Shown here piece by piece: positions 8,679 through 15,804 of a stretch of DNA of 64,000 bases. The stretch is taken from contig JADJQF010000003.1 of assembly GCA_016712885.1 (NCBI GenBank), positions 186,001-250,000 on the forward strand. The letters are read 5' to 3'. Both the position numbers and the translations under genes were made by a program. The stretch is from Candidatus Flexicrinis proximus. Its GTDB lineage: Bacteria > Chloroflexota > Anaerolineae > Aggregatilineales > Phototrophicaceae. How positions within the stretch are numbered: the stretch's first letter is position 1; the number at the start of each line of letters is the position of its first letter. The notes under the pieces are model-generated. The model worked only from the letters and a program-made list of their open reading frames with translations. It was not told the origin of the DNA and did not search any database.

Positions 8679-10091
8679 TCAACGGCCTCCCGCGCCACCG
8701 AAGCGGAAGATCGTCCTTTGCGGCACGTCGACATAGACCACGTCGCCTTCCGCAATCTCGCCTTCGATCACTGTCTTGTCGCCCACGGTTTGGCCGGTGC
8801 GTACCGTCACCTCTCGCGGCTCCTCGTCGCCGGCATCTACCAGCACGTATTCCTCACCCTCGTTCCGTTGGATCGCACGGGTTGGGACCGCCAGCACGCC
8901 TGTTTCGCGCCCGACGACGATATCGATGTCTGCGCCCATGCCCAACCGCAGCCGTTCCGGTCGCTCTCCTGTGAGGTTGATTTGAACGGCGTATGTCGTA
9001 ACGCCCTGCACGACGCGGCCTGCCGGTGCAACCCGTGAAACCACGCCTTCGATCAATTCGCCGTCCAGCGCGTCAACGCGGATTTCGACGCTCTGTCCGC
9101 TTTCAAGCTGCGGGACATCCAGTTCGTCTACGCTCACGTCGAAATACAGCGTCGCGGGATCGACCACCGTCATCCCTGTCAGGGTAGGGGAGACCACTTG
9201 CCCGACCCGGAACTGCTGTTCGCTGATCACACCGCTAAACTGTGCCCGGATAAACGAGTCTTCCAGCGTCTGCTGCGCTTGCTCCAGTGCGATCTCGGCC
9301 TGCCGGACTTGCGCCTCTGAGATAGCGATTTCGGCCTCGGTTGCGCCGTCGGTGAGCGCGGCGAGCTGTGCCTCGGCCTGTGCAACGCCGGCCATCGCGG
9401 CCTCGACACTCCCGCTGTCACGCGCGGCGATCTCGGCCACGCGGCACTGTGCGTCGGCCAACTCGAATGCGTTCTGCGCGCCGAGCAGCGCCGCTGCGAT
9501 CTGCGAGTTCGGGTCGGCGGCAAACGTCGCGTCGTACAGCAGCCCGCTCTTTACATAGTCGTCATACGCCTGCTGGGCATCGCTCAGGTTCAGCGCCGCT
9601 GTATCGACGTTCAGGCAGTTCATCTTTTGCTGTTCGGGCGCCGATACTCGGCTGTTTTCTGCCGCCGTGAGCTGCGCGCGCGCGCCGGCGATTGTTGCTT
9701 CCGCCGCCGCGATCTGTGCCGCGCTGGGCGCTCCCGTCAGCCGGTCGAAATTGCTTCTGGCGATCAGCAGCGCTTGCTCGGCATTCGCAACGGCCAGTTC
9801 GACCTTACGCGTATCAAGCTGCGCCAGTGTTTGCCCCGCTGTGACCGCATCGCCAACGTCTACCAGGATTTCTGCCACCGTGCCGGAAGTCCCAAACGAG
9901 ACCAGTGCGCTCCGTTCGGCGGTCGCGATCCCTGATGTGCTGACCAGCACCGTTACGTCGATCTTTTCGACCGCCGCCGTCTCGTTTCCGCTCGAATCAT
10001 TTGCCTGTGCGCCCCATCTTGGGCCGAAAATTGCCATGACAATCAAAGTCACTGCCAGCGCGAAACTGAGCAGCACAAACAGACGTCGCAT
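8679..10091 (-). CDS. HlyD/MacA-like efflux adaptor protein
   Basis: 470-residue membrane-anchored adaptor. It starts at ATG 10091 after AGGGAG, with an N-terminal anchor (LFVLLSFALAVTLIVMAIFG), a biotinyl-lipoyl half-motif (GTVAEILVDVGDAVTAGQ), a long Ala/Gln-rich coiled-coil hairpin (about residues 90-270), the returning lipoyl half (GVISEQQFRVGQVV) and beta-barrel/membrane-proximal domains. First gene of the adaptor-ATPase-permease-double binding protein operon. In an organism without an outer membrane such adaptors couple to MacB-like permeases rather than to TolC; that reading depends on the Chloroflexota assignment. Confidence 0.88.
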   Translation of the reverse strand: MRRLFVLLSFALAVTLIVMAIFGPRWGAQANDSSGNETAAVEKIDVTVLVSTSGIATAERSALVSFGTSGTVAEILVDVGDAVTAGQTLAQLDTRKVELAVANAEQALLIARSNFDRLTGAPSAAQIAAAEATIAGARAQLTAAENSRVSAPEQQKMNCLNVDTAALNLSDAQQAYDDYVKSGLLYDATFAADPNSQIAAALLGAQNAFELADAQCRVAEIAARDSGSVEAAMAGVAQAEAQLAALTDGATEAEIAISEAQVRQAEIALEQAQQTLEDSFIRAQFSGVISEQQFRVGQVVSPTLTGMTVVDPATLYFDVSVDELDVPQLESGQSVEIRVDALDGELIEGVVSRVAPAGRVVQGVTTYAVQINLTGERPERLRLGMGADIDIVVGRETGVLAVPTRAIQRNEGEEYVLVDAGDEEPREVTVRTGQTVGDKTVIEGEIAEGDVVYVDVPQRTIFRFGGAGGR

Positions 10092-10277
10092 GGGCGACTC
10101 CCTGGGAGTATTCCCGATCAGCCTCCCATTATCGCCGCTTCGCCTGTGAACTTGCTGAATGAAAGGTAAATTTTGTGCAAAGTTTCTCAATCGTGGCCTG
10201 CTATGGACATAATCCGGGATTTTGTAATAGGCTTATACTGCTCCCCATCCGGTTTTCCTCGCGAAGCGCATCCCTAA

Positions 10278-11480
10278 ATGACAGTACTGTCAATCCAAAA
10301 GCTCGTTCGGCGTCAGGCGCTTCCGCCCTGGCAGGTCGTGATCTACTTGGTCACCTACGCGGGACGCGGCTTCTACGCGCCGTTTGTCAGCATCTATCTG
10401 CTCTCCATCGGCTTTACGCCGGTCGAGATCGGCTTTCTGACCGGCGTGAGCGCATTAGTTCGGCTCGCCATCGTCCCGGTCTACAGCGCGTGGGTTGACC
10501 GCCGCGGGATTCACCGCAAGCTCCTCACCGCCCAGCTCCTTGTGACCGGGGGGGCCACCCTCGGCATGGTGTTCTTTACGCAGAAGCTCTGGACAGGCGC
10601 CATGTTCATGGGCCGCGACTCGGCTGACATCCCCGGCGCGGCACTCATGGGTCAGCTCTCGATCACCGGTGCCAAGGAGCGCGGCAGCTCTATGTACGGC
10701 AAGCTGCGCGCCATGGGTTCGTTGGGCTGGGCCGGCGCCTCCTTCATGAGCGGCACACTGATTGCCCTCGGCGGCTACACGCTCCTGATTGTGCTCTCCG
10801 GCATCGCTTATCTCAGCGTCATCCCGTTCCTGAATACCTTCCCGGAGCGCACCGCCGCCCAGAACTCGCGCGTCGACGTGCCGCCAAAGCGCCTTCCGGC
10901 CTTCTGGATCATCATGGCCAGCAATCTCCTGTTCTACGTCGGTATGAACGCCATGAGCCTGTTCATGTTCGTCTACTTCAAGGAATACCTCGGCACCGAC
11001 GACTCGATGGTTGGTGTTTTTGCGGCCTGTCTGGGGTTGTTTGAAGTGCCCTGGATGCTGGGCATGAACCGGATTTACCGCCGTGTCTCCACGCGCAACG
11101 CTCTGATGATCGGGCTGGCGGGTCAGGCGCTCTTCACGCTCAGTCTCGCCTTCCTGACCGGCACGACGCTGCTGTTCCCCTTGATCGCCATGCGCGGCTT
11201 CTTCTACGCCATTCAGAATATCTCGCTCACGCTGATCGTCACCGAGATCAGCCATCCAGCCAACGTCGCCACCAACCAGGCCATTACCTGGGTGACCATG
11301 CCGGCGCTCGCCGCGATCCTCACCGGTCCGCTGGCGGGTTGGATGTACGAGAATGTCGGGCCGCGGCCGCTGTTCATCCTGGCCTCCCTCGTGATCGTTG
11401 TTGGCGCCCTCATTCTGGTCGTCTGGCGCCGGACAATTGACACCGCGCGCCACGAGCGCCTCCCGCTGCACGTCAATTAG
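10278..11480 (+). CDS. MFS transporter
   Basis: 400-residue major facilitator with about 12 hydrophobic segments. The loop motif SAWVDRRGIHRK between the second and third helices matches the MFS motif A position, and the N-terminal motif FYAPFVSIYLLSIGFTPVEI resembles the MFS_1-like group related to nucleoside and sugar symporters. It is divergent from the MacAB-like operon across a 186-base gap. A second MFS gene of a different subgroup follows on the same strand after a structured repeat. Substrate unknown. Confidence 0.88.
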   Translation: MTVLSIQKLVRRQALPPWQVVIYLVTYAGRGFYAPFVSIYLLSIGFTPVEIGFLTGVSALVRLAIVPVYSAWVDRRGIHRKLLTAQLLVTGGATLGMVFFTQKLWTGAMFMGRDSADIPGAALMGQLSITGAKERGSSMYGKLRAMGSLGWAGASFMSGTLIALGGYTLLIVLSGIAYLSVIPFLNTFPERTAAQNSRVDVPPKRLPAFWIIMASNLLFYVGMNAMSLFMFVYFKEYLGTDDSMVGVFAACLGLFEVPWMLGMNRIYRRVSTRNALMIGLAGQALFTLSLAFLTGTTLLFPLIAMRGFFYAIQNISLTLIVTEISHPANVATNQAITWVTMPALAAILTGPLAGWMYENVGPRPLFILASLVIVVGALILVVWRRTIDTARHERLPLHVN

Positions 11481-11520
11481 TCCACACCCGGACGATTTCA
11501 CTCCGTCGTTCTCTGTCTGC

Positions 11521-11606
11521 GCTTGGAGCCGTTTGCGGCTTCAAGCGCAGATGAGGGAGTCGCGAGGGCATGCCCTCGTGCGGATATCTGGAGGCAGCGC
11601 CTCCAC
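11521..11606 (+). repeat. Structured intergenic repeat, copy R2
   Basis: Short form: variable hairpin GCTTGGAGCC/GGCTTCAAGC (11521-11546), GAGGGAGTCG linker, hairpin GCGAGGGCATGCCCTCGTGC and terminal hairpin TGGAGGCAGCGCCTCCA. It lies between two same-strand MFS genes, about 40 bases after the first stop. Confidence 0.85.
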
Positions 11607-11706
11607 CTGTCGGATTTGCCGGATGGACTGCGATGGTTCTGGAATCCAGTTGAACTCAGTCGTAGGATAATCAGAGTCGAGAATAAATCCCGTCACACAG
11701 GTTGAA

Positions 11707-12993
11707 ATGATACACCGCCTCTCGCTCCCGGGTCTGAACGCGCAGTCTGCCCGGCTGCTGCTCTTCAATGCGATCTTCAGTATTGCCCTGTTCGGCCTGG
11801 TCGATGTGCTGTTGAACTTCTATTTCGTCAGCCTCGGCTACTCCAAGGAATCAATCGGTATCCTCCAGTCCCTTCCGCGGGTTGGCGGCCTGATCGCCGC
11901 CGCGCTGGTCGTCCCCCTGACCTCGCGCGTCAGCGCCCGTACCGTGCTCATCTGGACGACCATCGGTATGGCCGTTGCTCAGGGCGCCATCGTGCTCGTC
12001 CCAACCACTGCTGCCATCGCCATCAGCCGCGCGGCGCTGGGCCTGTTTTTCGGTATTCAGCAGATTGCCATCAACCCTGTCGCATTGGCGCTCGTCAGCG
12101 CCCAGCATCAATCCCGCGTTTTCGCCTATATCAGCATGACCTCCAATGTCGCTGGCTCTCTTGGCGGTCTGATCGGCGGCTTCATGCCCGCTTGGATCGC
12201 CTTCCTTTTCCCGTCTCTTGCGGTGTTCGCCGACCTTCCCGCCTCGCAGACTCCGTTCGCCTATGGGCTGTCGATCTTCATTGCTTCGGTCGTGACCGGC
12301 CTCGCCGTGATCCCCATCCTGCGCCTCGCGATTCCTCCTGATGCGGCAATCGGAGCCGGTGAAAAGCGCGTGACTGGGAAAGTGCCCTGGCGTACCTTGC
12401 TGCCGCGCGGCATCCCGATGCTGTTCTTTGGCGTCACCGGCGGGTTGACCTTCCCGTTCTATAATCTGTTCTTCCGCGGTGTCTATGACGCCTCCGACTC
12501 AGCGGTCGGCACAATCCTCAGCCTCGGCTTCTTCGCGATGGCCTTTCCGGTTATGTTCGGCCCGCAGCTGGAACGCCGCTTTGGTCGCAGCCGCTCGTTG
12601 CTCTTCGCAACCTCCTCGGCTGCGTTGTGCTTCGTGGGTTTGAGCATCGCGCCGTCACTTCCAGTAGCGATTGCCTGCTTCGTCAGCGCCATATCGCTCC
12701 GCAACATTGTCAACGGCACCTATCCGCCGATGCTGATGGAAGGACTGGCGCCTCAGGCGCGTAACGCCGCCTCCAGCCTGGGCTTTCTCGCCTGGAATAT
12801 CGGCTGGCTGACCGGCACCTCTCTCGGCGGCTTCATCGTCGCCCGCGTAGGGTATAATTTGATGCTGCAAGGGGTCGCTGTAGGTGTCTTTCTCATTGGC
12901 TTCTCCGCCTGGTGGATTTTCCGCGGCGTCCCTGAGCCTTCGCTAGAACAGCAGGCGGGAGGCGCCCTGGCTGTGTCGCCTGCTGAACCTTAG
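11707..12993 (+). CDS. MFS transporter
   Basis: 428-residue major facilitator with 12 predicted membrane segments. N-terminal LFNAIFSIALFGLVDVLLNFYF and the GYSKESIGILQSLPRVGG region are typical of the MFS_1 superfamily, and ERRFGRSRSLLFATSSAALC is the second-half motif-A equivalent. No clear ribosome site precedes ATG 11707. Its TAG stop lies inside the ribosome site of the SDR gene (TAGGAGG), so the two genes are probably co-transcribed and the transporter may serve the SDR's substrate. Substrate unknown. Confidence 0.87.
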   Translation: MIHRLSLPGLNAQSARLLLFNAIFSIALFGLVDVLLNFYFVSLGYSKESIGILQSLPRVGGLIAAALVVPLTSRVSARTVLIWTTIGMAVAQGAIVLVPTTAAIAISRAALGLFFGIQQIAINPVALALVSAQHQSRVFAYISMTSNVAGSLGGLIGGFMPAWIAFLFPSLAVFADLPASQTPFAYGLSIFIASVVTGLAVIPILRLAIPPDAAIGAGEKRVTGKVPWRTLLPRGIPMLFFGVTGGLTFPFYNLFFRGVYDASDSAVGTILSLGFFAMAFPVMFGPQLERRFGRSRSLLFATSSAALCFVGLSIAPSLPVAIACFVSAISLRNIVNGTYPPMLMEGLAPQARNAASSLGFLAWNIGWLTGTSLGGFIVARVGYNLMLQGVAVGVFLIGFSAWWIFRGVPEPSLEQQAGGALAVSPAEP

Positions 12994-13002
12994 GAGGAAG
13001 AT

Positions 13003-13794
13003 ATGGATCTCGGCCTGAAAGACAAAGTCGTTCTCGTTGCCGCCGCCAGCAAAGGCCTCGGTTATGGCATCGCGCGCGCTCTGGCCGCCGAAGGCGCGCG
13101 GGTCAGCATTTGCAGCCGTGATCGGGAGGCCGTACACGCCGCCGCCGAGCAGATCGCCGCGGACTTCGGTGTTCAAGCGCTCCCCTTCGCCTGCGATGTC
13201 CTCTATGAAGACCAGATTGCCGCCTGGGTTAAGTTCACTACCGCACAGTGGGGGGAGTCGATCCACGGTCTGGTCGCCAATGCCGGCGGCCCGCCGTCCC
13301 TTGTCCTGCATGAAGCGTCAGATGCACAGTGGCTGGGCGCCTTCGAACTCACCTTGTTGAGCACCGTCCACATGATTCGCGCCGCCCTCCCACATATGGA
13401 AAACGGCAGCGCGATCCTGACCGTCACCTCGTCAACCACCAAGGAACCGGTCGCTGGCCTCGGCCTCTCGACCGTCATGCGTGCCGGCGTCGTTGGCATG
13501 GTCAAGGTCTATGCCGACGAGCTTGCGCCGCGCGGCATCCGTGTCAACAATCTTGCGCCGGGCCGCATTCTGACCGATCGCATCGTACACCTCGATCAGA
13601 TCAACGCCACCCGCAGCCAGTCTACGGTCGAAGAGGTCCGCGCCAAGTCCGAGGCAGCTGTTCCTCTCAAACGCCTCGGCACTATCGACGAATTTGGACG
13701 TGCGGCGGCCTTCCTGCTTTCGCCGGCCGCCAGCTATACCACCGGCGCGACCCTCCGCGTGGACGGCGGCGCGATGCGCTCAATCGGCATCTAG
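13003..13794 (+). CDS. SDR-family oxidoreductase with an altered catalytic site
   Basis: 263-residue short-chain dehydrogenase/reductase. The start follows a strong AGGAGG. The NAD(P)-binding motif is AAASKGLGYGIARALAAEG (a variant of TGxxxGxG), then the NAGGPP motif and a C-terminal ATLRVDGGAM close typical of FabG-like proteins. At the catalytic position the usual YxxxK is absent: the segment reads LSTVMRAGVVGMVKVYADEL, with Met-Arg in place of Tyr. This belongs to a known FabG-like subgroup with NAGGPP and a substituted Tyr, whose activity is uncertain. It is co-transcribed with the preceding MFS gene. Confidence 0.88.
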   Translation: MDLGLKDKVVLVAAASKGLGYGIARALAAEGARVSICSRDREAVHAAAEQIAADFGVQALPFACDVLYEDQIAAWVKFTTAQWGESIHGLVANAGGPPSLVLHEASDAQWLGAFELTLLSTVHMIRAALPHMENGSAILTVTSSTTKEPVAGLGLSTVMRAGVVGMVKVYADELAPRGIRVNNLAPGRILTDRIVHLDQINATRSQSTVEEVRAKSEAAVPLKRLGTIDEFGRAAAFLLSPAASYTTGATLRVDGGAMRSIGI

Positions 13795-13803
13795 GGCGAA
13801 GGG

Positions 13804-13925
13804 TGTTACGCACTTTTTATTGGGGCTTCACCCCAAACCTCGGCAGGAGTTTGCACGCTCTCGCCTCGCAGACGAGGGGTCGAGGGGCGTAAGTCCCTCG
13901 TGGAGGCGTGGAGGCACAGCCTGCG
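13804..13925 (+). repeat. Structured intergenic repeat, copy R3
   Basis: Starts with a TTACGCACTTTTTATT leader like the ends of the full-length copies, then the TGGGGCTTCACCCCA hairpin, CTCGGCAGGAGTTTGCAC, a shortened middle, the hairpin CGAGGGGCGTAAGTCCCTCG and a partly decayed terminal hairpin GGAGGCACAGCCT. It lies between the SDR and creatininase-family genes. Confidence 0.8.
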
Positions 13926-13985
13926 CAAGCACTACAGGTACTAATTGTCCGGCTTGGCGGCTCGTACTCTGTGAAGGACGGACTC

Positions 13986-14675
13986 ATGCGTATCGCAGAC
14001 ATGCACTGGCAGCAGGTCGAAGCCTATCTCAAGCACGACGACCGTTGCATCATCCCGCTCGGTTGCGTCGAGCAGCACGCCTACTTGAGTCTGGCGACTG
14101 ATGCCATTCTGGCAGAAAAGCTCTCGGTCGACTCCGCCGAGTCGCTGGGCATCCCGGTCTTCCCCGTCCTGTCTTATGGCATCACGCCTTACTTCCGCGC
14201 CTATCCCGGCTTCATCACCTTTTCCGTCGCCACCTACACCGCAATCATCACGGAAATCCTCGAGAGCGTCTATGAACAGGGATTTCGCCGTATCTTCCTG
14301 CTCAACGGGCATGGTGGCAACGCGCCGGCCAGCACCATCGGCTCCGAGTTCGCCAGCACCCGCGAAGATGTCCGCGTCCAGTATCACGCTTGGTGGAGCG
14401 CGCCAAAAGTCTGGGCAGCGGTCACGGCGCTCGACCCCATTGCCAGCCACGCCAGTTGGATGGAGAACTTCCCGTGGACGCGGCTTTCCGGGGTTGCGCA
14501 GCCGTCTGAGCGCAAGCCATTGGTCGATCTCGGCACCAAACAAGGCGCGCAGGCGACCCGCGCGCTGCTTGGTGACGGCAATTTCGGCGGTTACTATCAG
14601 CGCAGCGATGAAGAACTACTCCACATTTGGGACGTCGCCATTGCCGAGGTTCAGGAGCTGCTTACCCGCTGGTAA
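13986..14675 (+). CDS. Creatininase-family amidohydrolase
   Basis: 229-residue metal-dependent amidohydrolase of the creatininase/MftE family. ATG 13986 follows AAGGA; longer frames run into the repeat. Metal-site motifs are visible: PLGCVEQHAYLSLATDA supplies Glu, His and Asp, LNGHGGN supplies the second His, and SHASWMENF is the Glu-bearing loop. The family includes creatininase, 3-dehydro-scyllo-inosose hydrolase, the FAPy deaminase ArfB and mycofactocin MftE, so the substrate is open. Its end overlaps the convergent LLM oxidoreductase gene by 14 bases. Confidence 0.87.
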   Translation: MRIADMHWQQVEAYLKHDDRCIIPLGCVEQHAYLSLATDAILAEKLSVDSAESLGIPVFPVLSYGITPYFRAYPGFITFSVATYTAIITEILESVYEQGFRRIFLLNGHGGNAPASTIGSEFASTREDVRVQYHAWWSAPKVWAAVTALDPIASHASWMENFPWTRLSGVAQPSERKPLVDLGTKQGAQATRALLGDGNFGGYYQRSDEELLHIWDVAIAEVQELLTRW

Positions 14676-15690
14676 GCGCTTTGAAACCCGCCACGCTGGC
14701 CTTCCACCCCTCGTCGCACTCGCCGGGAATATACGGAAGGTAGTAGCTCAGCCCGTCTATCATTCCGCCGTACTTGGCCGCAATCATCGCCGGGAGTTCC
14801 GCCCACCGCCCGCGCACCGTCATCTCCTGCAGCACCGAATCTGGCAGGTAAGCGGCCATCTCTGCCCACGCTCCGCTGCGCGCCATCCGGCTCAGCCGGT
14901 ACTGTAGATCGCTCCATCCGTGCAGGTCCGTAACAATTTTGTAAGCAGGTGTGCTCATGTAGAACGCGATTTGCCCGCGCACATACGCTTCCGCCCGCGC
15001 CGCGTATTCTGCCTCATCCGTCGGGATCGCAAACACCGCCGTGTTGACTTGCAGGTCGCGCCGCGTCCGTCCGCTGGCCGCAAGTCCCGCTTCAAGGTAC
15101 GGGATCGCCACCTGCTTGAGGTACTCGACAGTATGCAGCGCATGCAGGAAAACGCCGTCGCACGCTTCGCCGGCAAGCTGCAGCATCCGCTTGTTGACCG
15201 CCGCGACATACACCGGCGGCCGGGGATAGGGGTGAGGGCGCGGGCTGAAAAACGGCGGCATTAGGTCCAGCCTGAAGAACTGCCCGCGGAACTTTAGGCG
15301 CGCTTCAGTTTGCCACGCCTCCCAAACCGCCTGTATCGCCTCCACGTACTCCCGCATCTTCTCGGCCGGATTCTCCCATGCCATACCAAATCGGCGTTCG
15401 ATGTGGGCACGTACTTGAGTACCCAGTCCTAATACGAACCGGCCTTTTGAGAGGGTCGTTAGGTCATGCCCGATGTGGGCCAGTGTTGTGGGGCTGCGCG
15501 GAAATGCCAGCGCGACCGCCGTACCGAGCGTCATGCGCGAGCTGTGTTCGGCCGCCAGCGCCAGCGAAACAAACGGGTCGGCATTCGTCTCGCCCAGCCA
15601 GAAGCCCCCGAACCCCGCCGCCTCTGCCGCTTGTACCAGCCCGGGCATCTGATCAGGCGAATAATTTAACACCACAACGCCAAACTGCAT
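14662..15690 (-). CDS. LLM-class F420/FMN-dependent oxidoreductase
   Basis: 342-residue TIM-barrel enzyme of the bacterial luciferase/F420-dependent reductase superfamily. Visible features: N-terminal MQFGVVVLNY strand, AAEAAGFGGFWLGE, TTLSKGRFVLGLGTQV (the cofactor phosphate-binding region of this family) and YPRPPVYVAAVNKRMLQLAGE, a late barrel motif. Length and motifs fit the F420-type group found in actinobacteria and Chloroflexota (TIGR03617-like). The reductant could be F420H2 or FMNH2, and no cofactor gene is nearby. It is convergent with the creatininase-family gene and divergent from the TIR-NACHT gene. Confidence 0.87.
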   Translation of the reverse strand: MQFGVVVLNYSPDQMPGLVQAAEAAGFGGFWLGETNADPFVSLALAAEHSSRMTLGTAVALAFPRSPTTLAHIGHDLTTLSKGRFVLGLGTQVRAHIERRFGMAWENPAEKMREYVEAIQAVWEAWQTEARLKFRGQFFRLDLMPPFFSPRPHPYPRPPVYVAAVNKRMLQLAGEACDGVFLHALHTVEYLKQVAIPYLEAGLAASGRTRRDLQVNTAVFAIPTDEAEYAARAEAYVRGQIAFYMSTPAYKIVTDLHGWSDLQYRLSRMARSGAWAEMAAYLPDSVLQEMTVRGRWAELPAMIAAKYGGMIDGLSYYLPYIPGECDEGWKASVAGFKALTSG

Positions 15691-15735
15691 TGGATATTCC
15701 CTGTAACAATGTCGTAATTACGGGAAAGAGACCGG

Positions 15736-15764
15736 TTGCGCACCGCGACTAATAGCGTTACGAT
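15736..15764 (+). promoter_or_regulatory. Predicted sigma-70 promoter of the TIR-NACHT gene
   Basis: TTGCGC and TACGAT boxes separated by 17 bases, 41 bases before the chosen ATG. Several other promoters in the window have the same TTGCGN-17-TAnnnT or TTGACN-17-TAnnnT form, which supports the match. Confidence 0.5.
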
Positions 15765-15804
15765 AGTCACATTTATTGAGCGTAAGCTCAGGTGGACTGC
15801 CATT

